From contig NZ_JAKRND010000002.1 of the NCBI RefSeq assembly GCF_022347285.1, forward strand, positions 1 to 64,000: a stretch of 64,000 nt of DNA, read 5' to 3'. The stretch's first letter is position 1. Each line of letters begins with the position of its first letter. Position numbers and translations under genes: made by a program. Shown here one piece after another: positions 16,326 to 25,942 of this stretch. This stretch comes from Corynebacterium sp. ACRPH (GTDB lineage Bacteria; Actinomycetota; Actinomycetes; Mycobacteriales; Mycobacteriaceae). The notes beneath the pieces are model-generated. The model was not told the DNA's origin. It saw only the letters and a list, made by a program, of their open reading frames with translations, and ran no database searches.

Positions 16326-18383
16326 TTACCTACCTCCCCTCCCCACCTCGAACAGCTGGGCACTCCACCCCACCGCCTGCTGCGAACGCGCTACCGCACC
16401 CACGGCAGCCAGGTGCTTCGCAATCACACGGGCCGTGGGCAGCTGCGATCCATACAGAACGAGGCGTGATAAATCTTCCTCGTAGTCATGATCCTCGGCC
16501 CCGCTTTCCTGCAACACTGGGGTCACCAGGAACAGCTGCGCCCCAAAACGTAGTACGGCAGCTACCAGCTGTTGCAGCTCTATAGCTGGCCAACGCCGCC
16601 ACGGATCAACCAGCACCACAGCATCTACCTGCTCACACAAAGTAGCCACTGTGCCAGCCCAATCCGCCCGGCGCACATCCTCACCGCTACGCCCAACCGT
16701 TGGAGCGTGCAGTGCACTATAGCGAGCACGATCCCGGCGGCGTGGAGCAATATCGCGCAGCATAACCTCCTCTGTGCTAGCCCCAGGCTCCGTCATCGCT
16801 GCAGTTGTTGCGCCTACTGAAATCCTTGCGTCATCTTCTGCCTCCGAAAACGACCCCAACACCACGGCGTTGGCCTGCGGTATCTTACGTAGAATCTCAT
16901 CCGCATACACCGCCGCGGCCGGACCTCCCACCGCGCACCGAAGCGAGCCAGCATCCTGTCGCGCTAGTAGCTTGCTGCTCAGAATCTCCGCTGCGGCCGG
17001 GGCCGACCACTGAGCGCTGGAGGCCGCCTGTTCGTGTTCCTCCACGGCCAGTTGTGGCTGGGTTTGCACAATGTAGTCCCAGCGGTGCTCGCCCGTATCA
17101 GCCGGATTCTGCAGTGCCTGCCCTAGCTGGCCAAGTGCTGCGGTCTTGGCGGCTGCCGGCCCGGCAATCCAATCCCTTACTGGAGAATCCGGGTTTGCTA
17201 ACTCGCTGCCCAGCGCAGTGAGGCCGATTCGAACCGCCCGTTGGTCCGCCACATCCTCCGCTGAGCTATCCAGTGCTGCATCCGCCGACAAAGTCACTAA
17301 CCCCACTGCCTCCAAGTAACGCGCAATCCGGAGAGCCAGCTCCTGCTGCAGGCCAGTTGCTGCGGCCAGTTGATCCACTCGATCCGCGCCCTCATCAATC
17401 AGGCCAAAAATCCCCAACCCTACGGCTTGGCGCACCAGAATCGCCGACCCCATCTCGGTGAGTTCATGCAGCTCAATCACCGCATTACGGTGGCTCGTCA
17501 CAGCCCCTGTCTCCGCCCCCTCACTGTCGCCCTGCGTAGCCGTCGCCCCTGCTTCCGATTGTGCCGGTGCCATCGCGCGCCAGTACCCCGTAATCTCCAC
17601 GTTTTCCCGCGGAATCCCCAGAGCTCGAACCCAGCGTCGGATCGCCTTCAATCGCCCGGCCTCTCCCGCAGCCCATACATAGGGCATCGCGGCGGGCTCG
17701 GCCGCCCACTCTGGGTGTTCTCCGTACAACTCGGTAGCTTTCGCCACGAAGTCCCCGCCCTCGTCTCGCACCTGCCAGTGAATGTCCACCTGTGCTTCGA
17801 ACTCCAGTCGCTGGATATGTGCCCGCGTGGCTACCTCAATAATCGCCACTGCCCTATACCCGGCGGGCAAAGACTCTATACAGCGAGCAATCGCCGGCAG
17901 CGCCGTCTCGTCGCCCACCATCAGTAGCCACGGAGTGTGGGTGGGCAGCGCTGCGCAAGACTTCGGCCCTGCGATATACAGGGGATCTCCCGGTCGAGCT
18001 CGTACGGACCAGTCCTCGGCCAGGCCTTGGCCATGCCGCGCGAAGTCTACGACGAGGCGGCCCTGGGAGGCGTCGAATGAACGGACGGTATATGTCCGAA
18101 ACAGATCTTTGACCTCCTCTTGCCATAGCACCGTCGCGTCCTCCCGTGTGATGGGGTGAGGGCGCTCCCCGGTGGCCGGGTCTGGGAAGATGATGCGGAT
18201 ATCGTCGTCGAAACCATCGCTGACTAGCGGTGGTGCGTCTACGCCGAACGCACTATGGGCGCGTAGTTGTTCGCCCGTCAGAGTAATGCGACGCATCCCT
18301 GGTGTGATGTCCTCGATGTCATCGACCTGCAGTTCGCGGATCGTAATGGGGTAGATTTCCCTGTCTCGGCTATTCCTCGCCAT
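16326..18383 (-). CDS. Fusion: siderophore-interacting protein + methyltransferase-like domain
   Basis: A 685-residue two-part protein. Residues about 1-275 form a complete SIP-family flavin reductase (ITPGMRRITLTGEQL, RTYTVRSFD near 96, YVWAAGEAGRLKAIR, ending ITGYWRA), expected to reduce ferric siderophore. After a Glu/Ala/Thr-rich linker, residues about 300-685 resemble an O-methyltransferase. A winged-helix dimerisation part (GIFGLIDEGADRVDQLAAATGLQ) precedes a Rossmann-like region whose SAM motif is degenerate (CAVGGPAAAVYADEIL). I chose ATG at 18383 because AAAGGA lies six bases before it; the ATG at 18389 abuts that site. It follows the NRPS gene by 57 bases. The methyltransferase activity is uncertain. 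Confidence 0.8.
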   Translation of the reverse strand: MARNSRDREIYPITIRELQVDDIEDITPGMRRITLTGEQLRAHSAFGVDAPPLVSDGFDDDIRIIFPDPATGERPHPITREDATVLWQEEVKDLFRTYTVRSFDASQGRLVVDFARHGQGLAEDWSVRARPGDPLYIAGPKSCAALPTHTPWLLMVGDETALPAIARCIESLPAGYRAVAIIEVATRAHIQRLEFEAQVDIHWQVRDEGGDFVAKATELYGEHPEWAAEPAAMPYVWAAGEAGRLKAIRRWVRALGIPRENVEITGYWRAMAPAQSEAGATATQGDSEGAETGAVTSHRNAVIELHELTEMGSAILVRQAVGLGIFGLIDEGADRVDQLAAATGLQQELALRIARYLEAVGLVTLSADAALDSSAEDVADQRAVRIGLTALGSELANPDSPVRDWIAGPAAAKTAALGQLGQALQNPADTGEHRWDYIVQTQPQLAVEEHEQAASSAQWSAPAAAEILSSKLLARQDAGSLRCAVGGPAAAVYADEILRKIPQANAVVLGSFSEAEDDARISVGATTAAMTEPGASTEEVMLRDIAPRRRDRARYSALHAPTVGRSGEDVRRADWAGTVATLCEQVDAVVLVDPWRRWPAIELQQLVAAVLRFGAQLFLVTPVLQESGAEDHDYEEDLSRLVLYGSQLPTARVIAKHLAAVGAVARSQQAVGWSAQLFEVGRGGR

Positions 18384-18440
18384 GGTCATTCCTTTCTCGT
18401 TTCTGGGTTGGCGGTGTGCGGTGAGTCGGTGTGTAGCGGG

Positions 18441-21400
18441 TCAGTGCGCAGGGTCGGCATGCGGTGGGGCGGCATGCGCAGGGTCGATGCCTGTAGCCTC
18501 GGGTGCTGGCCGGTCAGCCGAACTCTTGTTCAGCAGCCGCGGTGCCCATTGCTGGAAAACGTTCTTCCAGCCATCGGCTTTCACCAGCTGCGCGTGCGTA
18601 AGTTCAAGCTCGCTCACCCGCACCGGATACGCCCCCGGACGGCGCCTCCACGCAGCAGCCGGATCCCACTGCCCGTGTGCCACATCACTGTTGTTTTGCG
18701 TTGCCACCACTAGCTCGACCCGGCCTTCGTAGCTGGTGGGTGCTGCTGTGTGCAGCATCTGCATGCAGAAACGGATGTTGCTTTCTATATCGACGCCCAC
18801 AGTGCCCAATTCGTGTGACATCCCATCGGCACGCGCAATTGCCCGAACGTCGTAGTCACCAAAGGCTGTCCTGCCATCGGGCGTGCCCGGCGGCCAGGAA
18901 TGCGTACCGGAGCTGGGGCTGCTGCCGCTGGGGTAGGCGTCAAGAATTCCTAAGAACCGCACCTCATAGCCCCGGCGCTGCAACGCGGCAGCGATGTTTT
19001 CAGCCACCACGCCACCGAAGGAGTAGCCCACCAACGTGAAGGGTCCTTCTTGTTGCTCGGCCAGGATCTGTTCGGTGTAGAGCTCCGCTAGCTCGGCCAG
19101 TGTTTCCACCTGGGGTAGCGGGGACGGTAGTTCGATCAGGCGGGTGTCGAACTCAGTGTCCGCCAGAAGGCTGGCCAGCGGGGCGAAGGCCAAGCCATGT
19201 CCGCCGATCGGATGGAGGCACCACACCGGGCGGCGTTGCGAATGCTCGGCAGTCTGTAAGCGCTGGGATTGCTGCGGCTTCGGCGGCTGCTTAGCCTTCA
19301 TAGCTCCACCAGTGCCCTGCCCCAGCCGTTCCGCGATGGCTGCCGGAGTACCAGCATCCACAATGTCCTGGATCTTCAACTGCATGCCCTGCTTGCGCAG
19401 CACACCCATCAAACGCATGGCCAGCAGGGAGTCACCACCGGAGGTGAAGAAGTTCTCTTCGGGGCCGATCGGGTTGCCTAGCAAGCTCTCCATGGCGGCC
19501 TGCACCTGGGCGCATACGGGGTTGTCCTCAGAAAGCTCCCGGTTACCGGTATTGCACGTATCCGCTTCCTCTACTTCGCTGTGCCCATCTACTTCTATTT
19601 GCCCGTCCGCTGGCTCCTCAAACTCGCCGCGCTCCGGAAGCAACTCCACCAACCGGAGATCCCTACCGGTGGCGGCGTCGCACAGTGCATTGAGGAATGT
19701 GCCGAACCACCTCGCGGCGGCGTCAGGAAGAATGCGTTCCACCACATCCGGACGGTGCACCAGCGTAATTTCCAAAACGTCCCCGGGCGGGCACACGACA
19801 GTCAGCGGGTAATGCGTGCGACCACTGGTGCGCAGCCCCTGGATGCGCAGGCACGACTCGGAGGTCCCCACTGTGTGTGGACCGCTCGGTGCACCGAAGT
19901 GTGCGTGATGGTCGTACACCACCGCGGTGTCGAACAACGGTGCACTTCCCACCAGGGTCTCGATCTCCTGTAGCGGCGTGGTCTGGTTCTCGCTGATCAG
20001 CGCCATGGTATCTGCCACCTGTCGCACGGTATGGCGCAGCGTGTGCCCCGGTTCGAGTTGTACGTGCAACGGGAGTGTGGTGATGAACATGCCCACCGCA
20101 CTAGCCATTCGCGGCTGCTCCGCGGACCGGCCGGAAAGAGTCACCCCCGTAGTCACTCGGCGCCCACCATGCAGCGCAGCCAGCGTGAGCAACCATGCGG
20201 TTTGTACCAGCACACTGGGTGTGGTTCCTAGGCTCGCCGCGGCGGTTGCCACCCGCCCATCTGTGTCGCGGTGCAGTACGTGCGGCACCTCTGGGGCTTC
20301 TGTTGTGCTCTTTTTACTTGACGCCACCGGCCGCAAGCCCGCAATCACACCTCCGTGCTCGCCTGTGCGGCTGGCCTCATGGGGCTGATCGGTGCCGGTG
20401 AAAATCTGTTGCCAGGCGCGGTGTTCCCGCTCCAGTTGTTCGACGCTGCGTTGGCACAGGCTTCGAGCAAATTCCGCGAAGGAGGGCGCGGGGTCCAGAT
20501 CCTCGCCGCTTAGCAGTCGCTGCAAATCCTGCAGCATCACGGCGGTGGACCAGCCATCGGTGAGGATGTGATGGCTGCCCAGCACAAGTGTGGCAGGGCG
20601 GTTGGTTTCTAGTCGGTTACTCTCTGGCAACAGCACCAGGTCTGCGGTGACTAGCGGGCCGGATTCCAGGTCCACGGCGCGGTGGCCGCGCAACTCCCGC
20701 AGCTGTTCCACGAACGCATGCGCTGCAGCCGGTGAGAAGTCTCTGCAGTCGTGGATTGTCCAGGGCAGATCGAGCCGCTCCGGAATCAGCATCAGCGGGA
20801 GGTCGCTGCAATCGAACACGGCGCGCAGTGCTGCGTGGCGGCGCAGAATTGCCCGCATCGACTGGTGGATAAGCTCTGGGGAGGCCACACCAGTAAGGTC
20901 CACGGCGGCGGCAATGACGTAGCGGTCGGTTCCGGCCAATCCGTGGAACAGCAGCCCCTGCTGGGAGGCAGTAGCCGGGACAATGTCTTCCAGGGGACCG
21001 TGGGCGGCTTCCAGGGAGCGCAGATGAGCAACGCTGAGGGTCGGTGTGGGCTGGTTGGTTGAGCTGTGGCCTAGCCGAGGGTTCGTCGGCTGTGTATCGA
21101 ATGCCCGGTAGTCGCTAGGCAGTGCTTGGCGCAGTACCAACCGATCCGCGACCAGCAGGTCCCGCGCCGCACGCTGTAGCTGTTCGTGCAGTTTCTCCAG
21201 CACGGTCGGGGATGCATCCCTGAGTGCTGCCAGGTCCGCCACGTATTCCACGTCTGCGCCGTCCGAGGTGAGGAAGACATTTATCGTCAGAGCCTCCGTC
21301 ATCCGCCGGTCGTCGGATTCCAACACGCCGAAGCTCTCCTCCGGCTGTGCATCCAGAACATTAATCACCACACGACGGTTTGGAGGGCACGAAGCTGGAT

Positions 21401-24400
21401 CCCACGGCTGAGCCTGCGACTCGGCCTCGCGCCCAGCGCGAACCCACGCTGCCATAAACCTCGGAGAATTGGCGGATGAATGAACGGAGGCACCGTCAGC
21501 CCTCGCAGAGAAAGCCCAACGCTCCTCCGTAGTGAACCAACCGATCAGCTCCATGCAATCCACCGCGCTACCGGTGCTGCCATAGTCACCAGAACGAGTG
21601 GCACCGGTGCCGCCATCGCGGCCGTGCCCTTCCACCACCAGCTGAAGCTCGGTCAAACCTACGGCCTGTAGCGCTTGCGCTAACAATGACACCACCACGA
21701 CCTGTCGGTCTGTTCGAAAACGCTGCGCCAGCTCGGAACTCATCGCCGCAGCGTCCGGCATCGCAATATTTCGCCACATCATCGTGGCCTGCCCCCGTGG
21801 GCATAGCAGTTTCTCCGGCAACTCCGGCAAGACCGACAGCTCCGCCGATCCCGGTGGCACGTTCTGCACGGCCTGGTGCTCCACGGCACGCTGCATCCCG
21901 TGGGCGCGCAGGAGGCCGGTGAGCGCGGGAAGCTTCACGTTGGCGTCAATTAATACAGCATTCCACTCGCGCTGCAGGTTCGGCCAGGACAGCGCATCGA
22001 TCGCCAGGTGGTGCACCATCACCAGCGCGCCTTCCCTGCACAGTCCGACCTGCCACATCACTCCACCATCGGGGGCTATGCCGGCGGCCAGCTGCTCCAC
22101 CGGATCTGGGCCGTCCGGCGCAAGCTCCACCACAATCTCCTCGGCGTTAGCCAGTGGCACACGCGGGATCAGCTGCACTACGTTGTCCCAGTCCAGCAAC
22201 ATCCGCAGGCTCGCATGCCGGCGCTGAAGCACCTCCACCGCGCGTAGCACATCGGCTTGGCCGCACCCGGGTGGCATATCTAGCCACCGGTACATCACGT
22301 GGCGACGCATCGCATGCACGGTGGGCGCAGCTGCAATCTGCGTGCGTGCCACCGGACTCCACGGCAATACACCCCAATCCAGCCATTGATTGTCCCCATT
22401 ATTGGACCTCGAATTACCCCCCTTGCCCAGGTCTTCACCAGAACTAAGGAAGGTCGGGCGCGCAGCCTGCGAAACCTGGGGAGCCTGCGGATTCTGCGGA
22501 GGACGGAAGTCTAATGGGATCTGCGCTAACGCAATGCCGCCCATTAGGTCCTTCGGCTGCAACAGCAGCCCCTGCTGACGTGCGCGAGAGGCCACATGAA
22601 GAGCAGCAATACTCTCCCCTCCCAAACTGATGAAGTCCTGATCAGGATCAGTCTGCTGCGGCGGTAGATGGAGAACATCACACACCGTGCGATGCAGCAG
22701 GAGGTGGGCAGGGTCGAGCGGCGCAAGCGGGTCGTTTTTACCGCTTGTAGTTGCGTTACCTGCGCTAGAGACCTCCACGGGTTCGGTCGCCTCGGGAGCT
22801 GCGGTATCCTCCTTCGCACCAGCGGTCGGCGGCTGCAGTCCGTATCCGGCGATGGCCTCCCGGTCGATCTTGCCGGAGGTGGTGGTGGGCAGCGCTCGCA
22901 CTGGATGGATGCGCCGGGGGATCGCCGCGGCGGGTAAAGCAGCTTGCAACTGGTGCCGGATAGCGGTCAGACCTGAAGCGTCCATGGGCCAATCCCCTAC
23001 CACCGCAGCAACCAACACAGTGGCCTGCCCACTGCGATTCAGTGGTGCCACGGCGCAGTGCCGCACGCCGTTCACGCTGGCTAGTACAGCTTCCACTTCG
23101 GCCAGCTCCACGCGCTGCCCATTGATCTCGACTTGCTCATCGGCACGCCCCAGAAACTGGTAGCCCCGCCCAGGAATCCATCGTGCCCGATCCCCGGTGC
23201 GGTAAATGCGCTCCGGAGCCCGACGCGGGTCGATGCGAACGTCCTCCTTGAACGCCGCATCGGTGGCCTCCGGAAGGCCACGGTAGCCGAGTGCCAACTG
23301 TGGACCGGCTAGAACCAGTTCGCCTACTTCTTGGTCTCCTACCAGCTGCAGGGCGTTATCCACCAGGTAGGCACGCATACCGGCAACGGGCCGCCCCAGG
23401 TGTGCCACGCCCGGCTCCACTCGGGCCAAAAGGGCATCTACAGTGCTTTCGGTGGGGCCATAGGCATTGACGACCTCCAGGCCGGTGGTCGCCAGGTGAT
23501 CCCACAGCTCAGCGGGCAGCTCTTCGCCACCCAAAACCACTAACTGCAGGCTCGGTACTTTCTCCAATAACTGCGCGGCCAACAACGCCTTCATCATGGA
23601 GGGAGTCGTATCCACCACATTGATCTGCTGTGTAGCGAAGTGTTCCACCAGCTTGTCTGCATCCCCAGTGGCCTGTTCTGGGTAGAGGTGCACGTCGTGG
23701 CCCGCCAGCAGCCACAGCAACTGGTCGAATGCTGCATCGAAACTGAAAGACGCCGTATGCGCCACCACCGCGTGCGGCCTGTCGTACAATCCGCTGCGGT
23801 GTTGGGCAAACAGAGAGCTAATGGCACGGCGGGGAACCTCCACGCCCTTGGGCTTGCCGGTGGATCCAGAAGTATAGATCAGGTAGGCCAATTGCTCCGG
23901 GTCTGGACAGGCTGCCGATTCCGCGGACCGTTCTACGACGTTCTCCTCCGAGGTGGTACTCCCCAAGGCTAGGGCGTAGCGGATGGCCGCCGCATCCACA
24001 CTAGCTACCGGTTCAGCGTTCGCATGGATTTGCTCACGGCGCTGGGCAGGACTGGTGGGATCGATATAGACGAAGGGCACACCCGCGGCGAAAGCGGCTA
24101 GCACAGCAAGGGCCAATTCGCGCCCCCGCTCCATCTCGAGAGCGAGCACTGGTCGCGCCCTATCTTGCTCGGTGACTTGTTCCGCCTGGCGCCACCTGTC
24201 GCTTCCCAGAACCTCACGGCGAAAGTAACTAGCCAGGCGATGTACTGCAGCGTGGAGATCCTTGCTGTTCAGCACTGCAGCGCCCAGTATCTCGCGATCC
24301 AACATCTCAGTTCCGGGCTCGGTATCCCAGCCATCGGCAGTGTGAACCACCAGATGTGCCTGTGTGTGGTTTCGCAGCGTGGACAAAGCGGTGCTCAGAG

Positions 24401-25814
24401 CGTCCTGCGATCGGCTATTTTCGGCCACTTCGACACCTTGGGCGCGCCGCTGCTCTAACATTTCCACGCGCCGTCTCTGGCTATGCAGTGGCAGCTCCCC
24501 GATCTTTCGGGATGTGTCTTCAAGCGCCTGACACGTGAACTCCCGCAGTGCCTCCAACCGAGCCCGCGCATGCTCGGCACTCACGCGGGCCGGATCCGTC
24601 TCAAAAGCCATGTCCAGTCCGCCATCCTCGGCCGGGGTGAGCACCAATCCCAAATCCTCCGGCGGCCCACCCGCCACATTGCGCAACCGCCCCGGAACCC
24701 CCGCGAAATCCGCCCGGGTGGTGAAGGCCTTAGCATTCACTCCCACTCCGTGTAGCACGTCAGCCACCCGGGAGTCCCCCGTGATCTGCGGTAGGCTCTC
24801 TCCACGCAGTCGCTGGTGGGCCAGTAGACCATGCAGCGACTCCACCGCATGGTGTAGATACTCCTGCACCGTTTGTTGATTGTCGACGTTGACTCGCAGT
24901 GGCAGCACATTGACGGCCATTGCAGGCGTGCGGAGCTCTCGCGTATGCGAGCGTGCCATCACGGGCACAGCCAGGAATTGTTCGCTGGTCGAGCGTGGAG
25001 CCAACAGACGGTGAACAAACGCCCCGTACAGTGCGATCATGAGCTCTACCCACGTAATCTGCTCATCAGTAGCGGCTTTCGTGGCCTTCTCCATGATCTC
25101 CGGCCCCAGGCGCATGGTGGTGGTGATTGTGGTTTGCCCTGTGCCTTCTGCCTTTGTGGCCGTATTCATCGTGGCGCGCTCAGCAACTTCCGGAAGCTGT
25201 GCGAGTACGGACGTCCAATACTGTTTATCCCGGGTATGCTCCGCGGATTCGCGGTACTCCTGATCCAGCGCCACCAGTTCGGACAGCGAAGCTGCCCGGA
25301 ATGGACGAGCCTGCTTTCCTGCCACGCGAGCGGTATAAATCTGACTAAGGCGACGCGTGAGCAGGGAAGCCGAGAAGCCATCGACAATAAGGTGATGATA
25401 AAGCTGGACAACCCAGGTCTCGGTGACGTCGAGAAGAATAATGACATAACGACACAACGGTTGATCCACCATGGTGCGCATCGTCTCGGCACATTCGGCG
25501 CGTAGCGCATCTACCCAGGCTTCCGCGCTGCGCTGGGGATCCGCGGCGTGCCGCACGTCGATCACGCGGTCGACCCCGGGGCCTTCCTGTACCACGGATT
25601 GTTGCGGGGTAAGGCCATCCGTCGTGACGCGCACGCGCAATGTCTCAGCTTCCTGTTGCAGCTGTGCGATGGAGTGCTGCAGAGTTTCCAGCTCGATGTG
25701 CCCTGGCCCCAGGTGCAGTACCTCACCAACCACGTAGTAGGGCGATTCGGGGTTGAGTTTTTGGGCGTTCCAGACACCGTATTGAGCGCTCGTTAACGGC
25801 AGCGTAGAAGACAA
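18441..25814 (-). CDS. Siderophore non-ribosomal peptide synthetase, C-A-T-E-C-T-TE
   Basis: A 2457-residue NRPS. C1 (HHLIVDG near 141) should accept DHB from the aryl carrier. A1 (YTSGSTGKPKG near 648) has a pocket read by eye as D-A-D-D-V-L-A-V-D-K; the Asp residues suggest a basic substrate, closest to Arg codes I recall. T1 has LGGESIAAL near 1066. The epimerase domain has HHLAIDALSW (1271) and EGHGRDG (1397), so the residue becomes D. C2 has HHILTDGWS (1750), T2 has SGGDSLLAM (2127) and the thioesterase has GYSFGG (2265). Module 2 has no A domain. The start is TTG at 25814 behind AAGGAA; the open frame 58 codons upstream has no family similarity. A terminator precedes it. Confidence 0.92.
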   Translation of the reverse strand: MSSTLPLTSAQYGVWNAQKLNPESPYYVVGEVLHLGPGHIELETLQHSIAQLQQEAETLRVRVTTDGLTPQQSVVQEGPGVDRVIDVRHAADPQRSAEAWVDALRAECAETMRTMVDQPLCRYVIILLDVTETWVVQLYHHLIVDGFSASLLTRRLSQIYTARVAGKQARPFRAASLSELVALDQEYRESAEHTRDKQYWTSVLAQLPEVAERATMNTATKAEGTGQTTITTTMRLGPEIMEKATKAATDEQITWVELMIALYGAFVHRLLAPRSTSEQFLAVPVMARSHTRELRTPAMAVNVLPLRVNVDNQQTVQEYLHHAVESLHGLLAHQRLRGESLPQITGDSRVADVLHGVGVNAKAFTTRADFAGVPGRLRNVAGGPPEDLGLVLTPAEDGGLDMAFETDPARVSAEHARARLEALREFTCQALEDTSRKIGELPLHSQRRRVEMLEQRRAQGVEVAENSRSQDALSTALSTLRNHTQAHLVVHTADGWDTEPGTEMLDREILGAAVLNSKDLHAAVHRLASYFRREVLGSDRWRQAEQVTEQDRARPVLALEMERGRELALAVLAAFAAGVPFVYIDPTSPAQRREQIHANAEPVASVDAAAIRYALALGSTTSEENVVERSAESAACPDPEQLAYLIYTSGSTGKPKGVEVPRRAISSLFAQHRSGLYDRPHAVVAHTASFSFDAAFDQLLWLLAGHDVHLYPEQATGDADKLVEHFATQQINVVDTTPSMMKALLAAQLLEKVPSLQLVVLGGEELPAELWDHLATTGLEVVNAYGPTESTVDALLARVEPGVAHLGRPVAGMRAYLVDNALQLVGDQEVGELVLAGPQLALGYRGLPEATDAAFKEDVRIDPRRAPERIYRTGDRARWIPGRGYQFLGRADEQVEINGQRVELAEVEAVLASVNGVRHCAVAPLNRSGQATVLVAAVVGDWPMDASGLTAIRHQLQAALPAAAIPRRIHPVRALPTTTSGKIDREAIAGYGLQPPTAGAKEDTAAPEATEPVEVSSAGNATTSGKNDPLAPLDPAHLLLHRTVCDVLHLPPQQTDPDQDFISLGGESIAALHVASRARQQGLLLQPKDLMGGIALAQIPLDFRPPQNPQAPQVSQAARPTFLSSGEDLGKGGNSRSNNGDNQWLDWGVLPWSPVARTQIAAAPTVHAMRRHVMYRWLDMPPGCGQADVLRAVEVLQRRHASLRMLLDWDNVVQLIPRVPLANAEEIVVELAPDGPDPVEQLAAGIAPDGGVMWQVGLCREGALVMVHHLAIDALSWPNLQREWNAVLIDANVKLPALTGLLRAHGMQRAVEHQAVQNVPPGSAELSVLPELPEKLLCPRGQATMMWRNIAMPDAAAMSSELAQRFRTDRQVVVVSLLAQALQAVGLTELQLVVEGHGRDGGTGATRSGDYGSTGSAVDCMELIGWFTTEERWAFSARADGASVHSSANSPRFMAAWVRAGREAESQAQPWDPASCPPNRRVVINVLDAQPEESFGVLESDDRRMTEALTINVFLTSDGADVEYVADLAALRDASPTVLEKLHEQLQRAARDLLVADRLVLRQALPSDYRAFDTQPTNPRLGHSSTNQPTPTLSVAHLRSLEAAHGPLEDIVPATASQQGLLFHGLAGTDRYVIAAAVDLTGVASPELIHQSMRAILRRHAALRAVFDCSDLPLMLIPERLDLPWTIHDCRDFSPAAAHAFVEQLRELRGHRAVDLESGPLVTADLVLLPESNRLETNRPATLVLGSHHILTDGWSTAVMLQDLQRLLSGEDLDPAPSFAEFARSLCQRSVEQLEREHRAWQQIFTGTDQPHEASRTGEHGGVIAGLRPVASSKKSTTEAPEVPHVLHRDTDGRVATAAASLGTTPSVLVQTAWLLTLAALHGGRRVTTGVTLSGRSAEQPRMASAVGMFITTLPLHVQLEPGHTLRHTVRQVADTMALISENQTTPLQEIETLVGSAPLFDTAVVYDHHAHFGAPSGPHTVGTSESCLRIQGLRTSGRTHYPLTVVCPPGDVLEITLVHRPDVVERILPDAAARWFGTFLNALCDAATGRDLRLVELLPERGEFEEPADGQIEVDGHSEVEEADTCNTGNRELSEDNPVCAQVQAAMESLLGNPIGPEENFFTSGGDSLLAMRLMGVLRKQGMQLKIQDIVDAGTPAAIAERLGQGTGGAMKAKQPPKPQQSQRLQTAEHSQRRPVWCLHPIGGHGLAFAPLASLLADTEFDTRLIELPSPLPQVETLAELAELYTEQILAEQQEGPFTLVGYSFGGVVAENIAAALQRRGYEVRFLGILDAYPSGSSPSSGTHSWPPGTPDGRTAFGDYDVRAIARADGMSHELGTVGVDIESNIRFCMQMLHTAAPTSYEGRVELVVATQNNSDVAHGQWDPAAAWRRRPGAYPVRVSELELTHAQLVKADGWKNVFQQWAPRLLNKSSADRPAPEATGIDPAHAAPPHADPAH

Positions 25815-25881
25815 GTCAAGTTCCTTGTGAGTCGGCGGGCGGCAGCGGGGAGGCGAGTGAGAGAACAAGAAAGGGCATAAG

Positions 25882-25927
25882 AAAACACCCCACGCTGCCA
25901 CACCGGGCGACACATTCGCGAGGGGTG
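25882..25927 (-). terminator. Terminator/attenuator between binding-protein gene and NRPS
   Basis: A stem pairing 25886-25895 (CACCCCACGC) with 25918-25927 (GCGAGGGGTG), one A-A mismatch, followed on the minus strand by TTTT. It would end most transcripts from the binding-protein gene and let only readthrough reach the NRPS unless a promoter lies within the remaining 70 bases. Confidence 0.65.
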
Positions 25928-25942
25928 CTGGAGAAAAAGAGA

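Noticed and set aside
18441-25814. NRPS as an enterobactin/bacillibactin-type synthetase
   Set aside because: Those have one amino-acid module (EntF) or Gly-Thr modules with both A domains. This one has an epimerase and lacks the second A domain, so the product must differ.
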